Shown: piece after piece, positions 7,849-15,056 of the stretch
How positions within the stretch are numbered: the stretch's first letter is position 1
Layout of the letters: each line of letters opens with the position of its first letter
DNA from: UBA6109 sp964506465
Lineage (GTDB): Bacteria > Desulfobacterota > Syntrophia > Syntrophales > UBA6109
Direction: 5' to 3'
Assembly: GCA_964506465.1 (NCBI GenBank)
Contig: CAZDLM010000002.1
Coordinates: forward strand, 62,001 to 126,000
DNA length: 64,000 nucleotides
The notes under the pieces: model-generated
The model's input: only the letters and a program-made list of their open reading frames with translations
Told to the model about the DNA's origin: nothing
The model's database searches: none
Translations under genes and position numbers: made by a program

Positions 7849-8550
7849 ATGCGAGTAGCACAGACCCGTTCAGTGGATCAGCTTATCGGGGAGCAACTGG
7901 CGAAATGGAACGCGGAAAGGCTCAAGAAAAAAAAGGAGACCGCCAAACCGGAGCCCTGCATCACGATTTCGCGGGAACCGGGCAGCGGCGGCAGTGAAAT
8001 CGCCCGCCGGCTCGCGCGAGACCTCGGCATGGATCTCATCGGGGCACAGATCATTCAGCAGGTGGCTGAGCGGGCGGACATCAGCGAGAAGGTCATCGCG
8101 TCTCTCGATGAAAAGGAGGTCCGTCTGCGGGACTCCTGGCTCAGTTCGCTCTTCAGTTCGCGCCACCTGTGGCCGGACGAATACCTGCGCCATCTGACCA
8201 AGGTCGTGGGGACGATCGGCAAGCAGGGAAACGCCGTCATCGTCGGACGCGGCAGCCAGTTCATCCTGCCGCCGCAGGAGGCATTTCGCCTCCGGCTGAT
8301 CGCCCCGCTGGAATTCCGGATTCAGAACGTGATGAAGGACTCGAAATCGGATCTCGAGACCGCAGAACGATACGTTTATAAGACGGAGTCCGAGCGGGAT
8401 GCCTTTCATCGGAGGCACTTCCACATCGACTGGACCAGCCCCATCTACTATGACCTGGTGGTCAATACAGGATACATCGGCATTGACGGCGCCGTGGAAA
8501 CTGTCAAGACCGCCCTTGCCGCATGGAAGAAGCGCCAGGGGTACACGTAA
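7849..8550 (+). CDS. cytidylate kinase-like family protein
   Basis: 233 residues. Start 7849 is set by GGAGGG just upstream; the frame is open further left but without coding character. The P-loop-like segment is TISREPGSGGSEIARRLA, typical of the cytidylate-kinase-like family. D-rich and RGS segments follow (VGRGSQFIL, RLIAPLEFR) and then DWTSPIYYDLVVNTGYIGID near the C-terminus. True CMP kinases phosphorylate CMP/dCMP; members of this side family have unproven substrates. Convergent with the M23 peptidase gene. Confidence 0.8.
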   Translation: MRVAQTRSVDQLIGEQLAKWNAERLKKKKETAKPEPCITISREPGSGGSEIARRLARDLGMDLIGAQIIQQVAERADISEKVIASLDEKEVRLRDSWLSSLFSSRHLWPDEYLRHLTKVVGTIGKQGNAVIVGRGSQFILPPQEAFRLRLIAPLEFRIQNVMKDSKSDLETAERYVYKTESERDAFHRRHFHIDWTSPIYYDLVVNTGYIGIDGAVETVKTALAAWKKRQGYT

Positions 8551-8624
8551 GGTGAGGCCGCCCGCCCTGATACAGGCTGACGAGCATGCCCGCGGCGCTG
8601 CTGATCGCGTTAATTGGGATTGTC

Positions 8625-9308
8625 TCAATTGCGGGTGTGCTTGGGCGGATAGGCAAAATCCGGGATGGATCTTGCTCTTTTCTTGAATGCTCTCATCATC
8701 ACGTCCGTCGGGTCAATCAGGTTCGGCGGCATGATTTCGTTCCAAGACAGCCACTGCTCGGTTCCAGGCGAGTAAAGCTCAAAATGGAGTTGTTTCGTGC
8801 CGCTTAAGAAACCGAGAGTCTGTTTCTTCTTTACGACGACGCCGGCCGAGAGCGTCGGCTTTCTCAGCTCTGCGTAATTTGCCACATATCCTCCGTGATC
8901 GATGAGCACCGCATAGGTCACCTCCCCATTGCGCCGTTTGTAGAAAGGGGCGATCCTGATCACTCTTCCGTCCTGAATCGCCTTGATGGGCGTGCCTGCG
9001 CCCTTGACGGGATAAAGATCTATCCCCGCGTGTCTTCTGGTGTTGCCGTCCCTGGGCGCGCCAAAATAGGGATAATCCTGGGATCCCGATCTCCAGCGTC
9101 CGCATTCCTGGGAATCTCGTTTTGTGAAGGGATATTTTAGTGCGCCATCGAAAGGAGGTGCGATTTCTCCGGCCTCCTCCAGACTGCCGGACTGATCGTG
9201 CAGGGTGGAAGCGCCTGCACCATGTGCGACGGCCACTGCGATAAGCGCCGTTACGAAGATTGCCGCCAGCGCCATTATGATGAAGTTTCTTCTCTTTTCC
9301 CGCATCAA
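8625..9308 (-). CDS. M23 (LytM-type) metallopeptidase, membrane-anchored
   Basis: 227 residues. A transmembrane or signal segment covers about residues 10-30. The M23 zinc motifs are present: HAGIDLY (His and Asp ligands), HGGYVANYAEL, and LHFELY with the final His. M23 enzymes cut peptide cross-links of peptidoglycan in the periplasm, or activate amidases when degenerate. A TTG at 9308 fits the GGAG ribosome site better (8 bases) than the ATG at 9305, so TTG is used here; the difference is one residue. Confidence 0.85.
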   Translation of the reverse strand: MMREKRRNFIIMALAAIFVTALIAVAVAHGAGASTLHDQSGSLEEAGEIAPPFDGALKYPFTKRDSQECGRWRSGSQDYPYFGAPRDGNTRRHAGIDLYPVKGAGTPIKAIQDGRVIRIAPFYKRRNGEVTYAVLIDHGGYVANYAELRKPTLSAGVVVKKKQTLGFLSGTKQLHFELYSPGTEQWLSWNEIMPPNLIDPTDVMMRAFKKRARSIPDFAYPPKHTRN

Positions 9309-9532
9309 TTGCAGCGCTCCGCAACGGGCTCCTGAGAATCGGCGATCGGCCGCACTGGCGGCTCCCTGGAATTTGTAAGAAGGAACCCCTTTCGACTTGA
9401 CTTAATACCTGATCTTTAGAAGAATCTCTCGTCATCAGCGTATGAGCGAAGCGGAGATGGTATGTCAAGAAAAATTACAGGCTGCACCTGGCATTGAGGA
9501 TATAGCCGAATGGTCTGCCGGGAGGTGCTGTT

Positions 9533-10720
9533 GTGAAAAAAGCAGCGAGATACGCGATTGTGATTTCGTGCTGCGCATCCATGGTGTTTGCGGGCTTCGA
9601 CGTCTTCGCAAAAACAGATGACCGTCGTGCGTTGTCCCCGGTGGTCAATGAACTCAAGACCCTTCTGGACGACAAGCGGCCCGACCTCAAGAATTCCTTA
9701 ATGAAATTGATCGACGCCGGCGCAAAGGACAAGAACTCCTACTGGCATAAGCGCAACAGCCTGGGCGATTTTTACAGGTTCCTGGATGCGTGGCGAACCT
9801 ACACTCCTGAGAAGATCTCAAACGCTCAAGACTATTCAGAACGATTCAAGTCCTTGTACACAAAGAGGGATGGAAGGAACAAAACCTATTACATCGATGA
9901 CGGCATTCGTTTTGTGCGGGACAAAGACTTCACCGACTGGATGCAGAAGTTCGTCCGCGAACGCGGGGCGTTCATGGACAGCAAGGAGTCTGCTGCGGCG
10001 GCGAACCAAATGATCCGCAATGGCACGCTCGATATGAGCTCGTATGAGATCCCCGAAGGCGGGTTTGCATCCTTCAATGATTTCTTCACGCGCAGATTGA
10101 AACCCGGCGCTCGCCCTATTTCGAATCCCAATAACCATAAAGTGCTCATATGCCCTGCGGACTGCCGGGTATCCCCCATCTCCTCAGCCCTTGCCTCCGA
10201 TCGGGACTTCGAGGTGAAAGGCGACACCTATAATGTCGCAGCGTTGCTTGGAAGCGTCGAACTGGCCGACAGATTCATCGGCGGTGATGCTGTTGTCTGC
10301 CTTCTTTACCCCAAGGACTATCACCGCTTCCATGCACCGGTGACGGGCACGATCGCGGCGAAGGGATCTCTGGACGACAAGCATTATTATTACGGTTTCA
10401 AAGGTCTCGTAAAATACTTCTCCGAATATCATCGCGCGTACTATCTCATCGACACGAAGAATTCCGGACGGGTGGGGTTTGTGGCAATCGGAATGAGCGA
10501 CATCAACTCCGTAAATTTGCCCCTTCCCGTCGATGCAAGCCGCGAAATAAAGAAAGGCGAGGAAATTGGCTATTTCGCATACGGCGGCTCCGGAATCGTC
10601 ATGCTTTTTGAACCAGGCGTTCTCAGGATGTCCCACGACGTCAAGGACCGGAAAGCCGCTTCGCCCAACGGACGCTTTGTGCAGATGGGAACGAAGATAG
10701 GGACCTTGAATGCCGAGTAA
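9533..10720 (+). CDS. secreted phosphatidylserine decarboxylase-like protein
   Basis: 395 residues with a GTG start at 9533 behind GGAGGT. An N-terminal signal peptide (about residues 1-26) is unusual for this family. The PSD core is clear: FNDFFTRRLKPGARPI, VLICPADCRVSPI, YPKDYHRFHAPVTG and, near the C-terminus, YGGSGIVMLFEPG. The serine of GGS would be the self-cleavage residue that becomes the pyruvoyl group (LGST in canonical enzymes). PSD makes phosphatidylethanolamine. A signal peptide suggests periplasmic work or a different substrate. A hairpin follows the stop. Confidence 0.85.
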   Translation: MKKAARYAIVISCCASMVFAGFDVFAKTDDRRALSPVVNELKTLLDDKRPDLKNSLMKLIDAGAKDKNSYWHKRNSLGDFYRFLDAWRTYTPEKISNAQDYSERFKSLYTKRDGRNKTYYIDDGIRFVRDKDFTDWMQKFVRERGAFMDSKESAAAANQMIRNGTLDMSSYEIPEGGFASFNDFFTRRLKPGARPISNPNNHKVLICPADCRVSPISSALASDRDFEVKGDTYNVAALLGSVELADRFIGGDAVVCLLYPKDYHRFHAPVTGTIAAKGSLDDKHYYYGFKGLVKYFSEYHRAYYLIDTKNSGRVGFVAIGMSDINSVNLPLPVDASREIKKGEEIGYFAYGGSGIVMLFEPGVLRMSHDVKDRKAASPNGRFVQMGTKIGTLNAE

Positions 10721-10734
10721 TTCTGAATCCAACC

Positions 10735-10762
10735 GCCGGAGCAAGAGCTGAACGCCTCCGGC
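10735..10762 (+). terminator. hairpin after the PSD-like gene
   Basis: GCCGGAG (10735-10741) pairs with CTCCGGC (10756-10762) 15 bases past the stop codon. No T-run follows, so it may be a weak terminator or an mRNA end-stabiliser. Confidence 0.4.
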
Positions 10763-10792
10763 AAATTCAATCGTATTCAGGGAGGGTGAACT

Positions 10793-10936
10793 GTGCAGTC
10801 CATCGAATTGGGAAAGACTCCGTATGTTGTTCAGGAAGGCGACAACGTAGCCATCGCCCTGGACGATCTTTCCGCCGGCGAGGTGCCGATCAAGGGCGGC
10901 CGGAACGGGACTCTGCGCTTGACCGGTGGATGGTAA
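10793..10936 (+). CDS. small SAF-like protein (47 aa)
   Basis: GTG start at 10793 with GGAGGG about six bases upstream, stop TAA at 10934. The product reads VQEGDNVAIALDDLSAGEV then IKGGRNGTLRLTGGW. This recalls the SAF domain at the start of altronate/galactarate dehydratases, which is a guess by eye. After the stop the same frame continues for nine codons (YRGFKVLVEG) to a second stop, so the gene may have been slightly longer. Same strand as the PSD-like gene, 72 bases downstream. Confidence 0.5.
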   Translation: MQSIELGKTPYVVQEGDNVAIALDDLSAGEVPIKGGRNGTLRLTGGW

Positions 10937-11091
10937 TACCGCGGTTTCAAAGTCCTGGTTGAAGGATAAAGTCTTTTTGACTGACTGCCGATAGCACTTG
11001 AGTGACGGGACCCTGTTGCGCACGCGTGGAGTCGCTGCCGCCCGATCTTGATGTAGGAAAGGTCAAACAGTTCGATCGAAAGGATGCTGTG

Positions 11092-11250
11092 ATGGAGAAG
11101 ATCAAGGATCTGTATTTTGAATATTCTGACCGGATCATGACGTGGTACAACGGCCTGGAAGACGTGTTTCAGTACGGTGTGATATTTCTGCTCCTCGTGG
11201 CCGGTTTCTTCATCGTCGGATATTTTATCCTATCCCGGATCTCGAAATAG
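11092..11250 (+). CDS. small single-span membrane protein (52 aa)
   Basis: ATG at 11092 with AAAGGA upstream. A short amphipathic N-terminus (KIKDLYFEYSDRIM) is followed by one transmembrane helix (about residues 28-48, GVIFLLLVAGFFIVGYFIL) and a basic tail. No family recognised. Its stop lies 70 bases before the hairpin at 11320. Confidence 0.55.
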   Translation: MEKIKDLYFEYSDRIMTWYNGLEDVFQYGVIFLLLVAGFFIVGYFILSRISK

Positions 11251-11319
11251 AGTCTGCAACAGCGGGGATCCCGGCGGACCGAAACTTGAGGCCGGAGAGC
11301 GCCTGCGCCGCATGAAGCC

Positions 11320-11342
11320 AAATCCCGTTCAGGACGGGATTT
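11320..11342. terminator. nine-base-pair hairpin between convergent genes
   Basis: AAATCCCGT (11320-11328) and ACGGGATTT (11334-11342) are perfectly complementary around a five-base loop. It sits between the small membrane protein gene and the convergent cupin gene, seven bases from the cupin stop. The flanking A/T bases allow weak termination in both directions. Confidence 0.55.
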
Positions 11343-11348
11343 GCAGCA

Positions 11349-11678
11349 TCAGCTCCACTTGACCGCCAACACGGTGATATCTGATTCTCCTGTACCCCGT
11401 AACTGGTGGCGTTTGTGCGGAGGCACTTCCATGCATGATCCCTTTGGGATCTTGTGGATCTGACCGTCGATCTCCAGCTCCAATATGCCTTCCAGAACGA
11501 GAAACATGTGGCTGTCGGGGTGAGCGTGAGCAGGAACGGGTCCAATTCCCCCGGGTTGAATACTCAGCATCCTGACGGTCACCCCCTTTTCGGGCAGATC
11601 CATCAAGGCTCGAGCCTGAAAACCCCGATGCCCTGCAACATCCTCCAGGGGCAATTCCGATATCTTTCTGATCCGCAT
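11349..11678 (-). CDS. single-domain cupin protein
   Basis: 109 residues, typical small cupin length. The metal-site motifs are visible: PVPAHAHPDSHMFLVLEG (H-x-H with downstream His and E-G) and a second motif region with PPHKRHQLRGTG. AAGGAT lies upstream of the ATG at 11678. Small cupins of this kind bind a metal and may be isomerases, dioxygenases or sensors; nothing nearby specifies which. Cytoplasmic, no signal peptide. Confidence 0.8.
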   Translation of the reverse strand: MRIRKISELPLEDVAGHRGFQARALMDLPEKGVTVRMLSIQPGGIGPVPAHAHPDSHMFLVLEGILELEIDGQIHKIPKGSCMEVPPHKRHQLRGTGESDITVLAVKWS

Positions 11679-11794
11679 CGCCGTCTATCCTTCTGATAAC
11701 CAATCGTATCCTTCTTCCGATTTCACAGCACCGGGCTTCCCGCAGACTTCGTCCACCGCGTGTCTTTCCGGAATACCCTTGACCCGGCTTGAAC

Positions 11795-12289
11795 CTAGAA
11801 TAATCTCATCAGCCCCTTCCTGTCATCCTCCTCATACCGCATGTACGTATCCAGATCCGGCGTATAGATCAGGACGCGCTTTTCCCCCTTCATGACAACT
11901 GTCCCTCCGGCCTCGAGGATCGAGTACCAGATGCCGATCTCCTTGCCCGCATCATCGCGGATGCGGAAGCCATGCAGGGTGAGGAGCAGTTCGCTGGTCT
12001 TCTTCTGCATCCCCTGGACCATTTCCTTGAGCGTCCGGGCATTCCCGACTTTCTTCCACAGACCGGATACCAGGGTGTATTCCTTGTTGAGCCCCAGGAG
12101 CGCATCGGGATGGGAATCGGAGCCGCTGGAATAATAGTTCATATCCTGGCGAAACTCGAAGCGCTCGAAAGAGCGATCCACGTCCCGATCCGGCTGAAAC
12201 GACCGCTGCATCCCCGCGCCGGCGCAACCGGCCAGACCGAGGATGAGCACCGCCGCTGCAACCAACAGTATCCTTGAATGCTTTGACAT
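11795..12289 (-). CDS. lipoprotein of unknown function
   Basis: 164 residues from the ATG at 12289. Signal peptide with lipobox LAGC near residue 22, followed by a polar region. The body contains KTSELLLTLHGFRIRDDAGKEIGIWYSIL and ends EEDDRKGLMRLF. No named family recognised. It starts 14 bases after the GNAT gene ends and is almost certainly co-transcribed with it. Likely outer-membrane anchored, facing the periplasm. Confidence 0.7.
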   Translation of the reverse strand: MSKHSRILLVAAAVLILGLAGCAGAGMQRSFQPDRDVDRSFERFEFRQDMNYYSSGSDSHPDALLGLNKEYTLVSGLWKKVGNARTLKEMVQGMQKKTSELLLTLHGFRIRDDAGKEIGIWYSILEAGGTVVMKGEKRVLIYTPDLDTYMRYEEDDRKGLMRLF

Positions 12290-12303
12290 CGTCGTCCCCC
12301 ATC

Positions 12304-13335
12304 TCACCCGGCCGACAAGGCCTCGGCGCGGATGCGGTCCTGGATGATGAACTTCAGCAAGTCTTTCGCAAAATCGGAATGGATTTTCATGTCGTCATAA
12401 TTGGTCGGCCGAACCAGTTTCTGCAGCATCAGCCCGTCGGCATCGAACCAGCGGGCAACCAGGGCGGCGAAGAAGAAGCCACGGCGGTTCAGGATCTCGG
12501 TCAAGGCCCCGCTCCATGGCTTATCCAGCGGCAGAAGCACCTGCAGTACCACGGCCCCGGCCGCCGTGTATTTTTTGATAAGACCGGCGATCACTTCATC
12601 CACATCTTTTCCCGCTTCAAAAAGCGATATTCTCAGCACCCCTGCACTGGGGATGAAGGTGTCGGCGTAACGGGTCCGGCCTTCTTCCGGCAAAGCCTGC
12701 GAACTCGTCTCGAGCTTGCGGACGCGCTTCCCATTCTCATAGATCCGGGTCAGCACCTCCGCATAGGAGGCCGGCAGGAAGATGGTGTGCGGCTTTTCCT
12801 TGACAACAAGGTTGCACACGACGGCTCCGACACGGCCGGGAGCCGACTCCTCCGCCGTATAGGATTCCGCCGGCATCACTTCGATTTCAATTCCCGTCTC
12901 CTTGACACCTACGTAAAGCGCGGCCTTTTGCATCTTCACGTGATTGGTCACCGATTCACCCCAAAATTCTTCCACCCCTACGGCCGCCGTCAACTCCCGC
13001 CCGATATAATCTTGCGTGACATTGCTGAACCCCTTGCCGCGGTATTCCGGCAGGACCATGCCCTGCCCTGCCTCATAGAGCCGGTCGTAGGATTCTTTAA
13101 GGCGGTACATGGCGTGATGGGCCAGCACCTTTTCGGCGGCATCCACCACCACCACCCGGTACATCAAACCCGCTTCCTGCTGCTGGATGATGTGCCGGGG
13201 ATCGTACATTTCCGGAATCGGAAAATGATCTCCGTAAACCTTCCGGTAAAGATCCACCACCGCCTGGGCATCCGAGTTCTCCATGAGGCGGACTCTATAG
13301 CCGTCAAATTCTCTTGCCGGAACGCGAAGATTCAT
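12304..13335 (-). CDS. GNAT-family acetyltransferase-like protein with extra C-terminal domain
   Basis: 343 residues from the ATG at 13335, chosen by an AAGGGG site and because the residues to the left of it (toward 13476) are arginine-rich noise. Residues ~12-160 look like a GNAT fold, with the acetyl-CoA loop GQGMVLPEYRGKGF near residue 90. The second half (about 200-343, containing LLPLDKPWSGALTEILNRRGFFFAAL) may be a second degenerate GNAT domain. Substrate unknown. Operon with the lipoprotein gene downstream. Confidence 0.75.
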   Translation of the reverse strand: MNLRVPAREFDGYRVRLMENSDAQAVVDLYRKVYGDHFPIPEMYDPRHIIQQQEAGLMYRVVVVDAAEKVLAHHAMYRLKESYDRLYEAGQGMVLPEYRGKGFSNVTQDYIGRELTAAVGVEEFWGESVTNHVKMQKAALYVGVKETGIEIEVMPAESYTAEESAPGRVGAVVCNLVVKEKPHTIFLPASYAEVLTRIYENGKRVRKLETSSQALPEEGRTRYADTFIPSAGVLRISLFEAGKDVDEVIAGLIKKYTAAGAVVLQVLLPLDKPWSGALTEILNRRGFFFAALVARWFDADGLMLQKLVRPTNYDDMKIHSDFAKDLLKFIIQDRIRAEALSAG

Positions 13336-13746
13336 CCCCTGCCCCTTTCTTTCCCGATGAGATCGGCGCCGGCGGATCAAGCAGCCGCCGTTTCCGTGAG
13401 ATCGTTCTGTTTTTATACATCGGCTCCAAATAAACCTCAAGACCCGATGAGCGAGGCGGCGACCGCTGCGCCGCACACTTCGAGTTCATATTCGCTTGGC
13501 ATCCAACTCCGTTGCTGCCTGCAATTCGTCTTTCAAATTCATATCTTATCAATGTCAATGTGTCGTGTCTTCGCAGGGAAAACCGGCATCCCGCAAAGCC
13601 CGATGCGGAATCCCTGAGGGGAGATCCTCGGGCCGAGCCGCGGATCGGGGTCCGCGTGCCAGGACCGAAGATAAGGGTTGACTTTGCCGCAAATAGGCGT
13701 ACGCTCTGTCCCCACAGTGTGATTGACGTCAAGAGATGAATCTGCC
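13336..13746. other. intergenic, no coding gene; possible small RNA upstream of an orphan terminator
   Basis: About 410 bases upstream of the GNAT gene. No frame with a ribosome site or family resemblance. Structured pieces include CCTGAGG (13612) with CCTCGGG (13625), and a ten-base palindrome TTGACGTCAA near 13723. On the plus strand a weak promoter at 13678 and the terminator at 13747 bracket a short non-coding stretch. Confidence 0.4.
13678..13705 (+). promoter_or_regulatory. weak sigma70-like promoter upstream of an orphan terminator
   Basis: TTGACT (13678-13683), 16 bases, then TACGCT (13700-13705). The -35 box is good, the -10 box poor (3 of 6). Listed because the terminator 45 bases further on has no gene of its own. 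Confidence 0.25.
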
Positions 13747-13782
13747 GGCCCTGTCCTCTGTAATGTGACAGGGCCTTTTTTT
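13747..13782 (+). terminator. strong intrinsic terminator without an upstream gene
   Basis: GGCCCTGTC (13747-13755) pairs perfectly with GACAGGGCC (13767-13775) and is followed by seven Ts (13776-13782). Works on the plus strand only. The nearest gene on its left is on the minus strand and points away, so the terminated transcript is unidentified, probably a small RNA. Confidence 0.8.
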
Positions 13783-13990
13783 GACGGCCTGAATGACCGT
13801 TCTGCAAAGGGAAAATGAAAGATTTTGCGGGACCGGTCAGAGGGAAATTGGCAGAGGATATTGAAAGGGGCGGCTGGGATAAGATGCTTGGGCAGGAAAC
13901 AGCCGGCGGCAGCGTATCTCAGGGGTGTGTCACTGGAATTGAAGCTCTTGTCAAGAAATGGAGCAATTGACGATCAGGAGGTTTAGAGAA

Positions 13991-14191
13991 ATGCCGGAAG
14001 GAACAGTGAAGTGGTTCAATGACTCAAAGGGGTTCGGATTCATTCAGCATGAAGGCGGGAAAGATCTGTTCGTGCATCATTCCGCGATTCAGGGGGAGGG
14101 TTTCAAGTCCCTGTCCGAAGGCGACCGGGTCAGTTTCGATGTTGTCGATGGCCAGAAAGGGCCGGCCGCGGCAAATGTCCGCAAGCTCTAA
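13991..14191 (+). CDS. cold-shock domain protein (CspA family)
   Basis: 66 residues, the normal length. The start at 13991 follows AGGAGG; a 13958 ATG would add a spurious N-terminus. RNP1 is KGFGFI and RNP2 is DLFVHHSAI, both intact, with the N-terminal GTVKWFND strand. Such proteins bind single-stranded RNA and melt secondary structure in the cytoplasm. Single-gene unit ending at the terminator at 14217. Which csp paralogue is not decidable, so no symbol is given. Confidence 0.95.
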   Translation: MPEGTVKWFNDSKGFGFIQHEGGKDLFVHHSAIQGEGFKSLSEGDRVSFDVVDGQKGPAAANVRKL

Positions 14192-14216
14192 GAGCGAAGC
14201 ATCTTGTTCAGAAGAG

Positions 14217-14242
14217 AGCCCCCGGCGACGGGGGCTTTTTTT
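14217..14242 (+). terminator. intrinsic terminator of the cold-shock gene
   Basis: AGCCCCCG and CGGGGGCT pair around a GCGA loop, followed by a T-run up to 14242. It lies 25 bases past the stop at 14191. Confidence 0.9.
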
Positions 14243-14288
14243 GGTGGCCGTCAAAATGCCCAGGGAGAAAGACCGGAGGATCGGCGTT

Positions 14289-15005
14289 TCACCGTACCCA
14301 GAGAAGAAGGCCCATGATGCCGATCGTGCAGGAGACGACGATCTCGAAATGACGCTGGCGGATGCGGCGGTTGATTTTCAGACCGAGAAGAATGCCGGCA
14401 ACGGCGAAGGGCGCCGAGATCGCGGAAACGTTCAGAACGGATTCGTTCAGGAGACCGTAACAGCCGTAGCTCCCGATGACGACAAAATTCGCGAACAGGA
14501 AGAAGCTCTGGAGCATTCCGACGACCTGCTCCTTGGCCCAAGGCTTGAGAGTTGCATAGACGACGACGGGCGGGCCATCCGTTCCGAAGGCGCCGCCGAG
14601 GACGCCGCTCAGAAAACCCGCGGGGATCGCCCAAATTCTTGAGAAGTGCAGCTTGAACTCCGGCGCGGAGATCCTGTAGGCCGAATACAGAACGAGCAGC
14701 GTCCCCAGGGTCTTCATGATGATCCCCGGCTCCAGGCTCTTGAGAAAGTAGGTGCCGAGCAACGCGCCGGGCGCTGCCGCGGCGATCAGCAGCAGCGAAT
14801 GGTCCCACATGAGGTTTTTCCGCAGAACGAAGAGGGCCGGGATGCGATTGATCGTGTAACAGAGCACGACGACGGGCGCCGCCCACTTCGGATCGGCGAA
14901 GAGAAGAAAAAGGGGCATGGAGAAAAGCGCGCCGCCGAAGCCGGCCAATCCCTGGAGCAGGGCGCCGGCAAAGAGGATCAGCACGCTGAAGAAAACGGTT
15001 TCCAT
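14289..15005 (-). CDS. TauE/SafE family sulfite/organosulfonate exporter-like permease
   Basis: 238 residues, about eight transmembrane helices. The family pattern is present: GLAGFGGALFSMPL near the start and GFLSGVLGGAFGTDGPP in the middle, the two inverted-repeat halves. Members move sulfite, sulfoacetate or other anions across the inner membrane; the substrate is unassigned here. Lies just downstream of the DUF748 gene on the same strand with a 51-base gap. Confidence 0.88.
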   Translation of the reverse strand: METVFFSVLILFAGALLQGLAGFGGALFSMPLFLLFADPKWAAPVVVLCYTINRIPALFVLRKNLMWDHSLLLIAAAAPGALLGTYFLKSLEPGIIMKTLGTLLVLYSAYRISAPEFKLHFSRIWAIPAGFLSGVLGGAFGTDGPPVVVYATLKPWAKEQVVGMLQSFFLFANFVVIGSYGCYGLLNESVLNVSAISAPFAVAGILLGLKINRRIRQRHFEIVVSCTIGIMGLLLWVR

Positions 15006-15056
15006 TCTTTCCGCAGGAACGGCTTCATTGATCAGCAGGAGCCGTCCGGAGACGGA

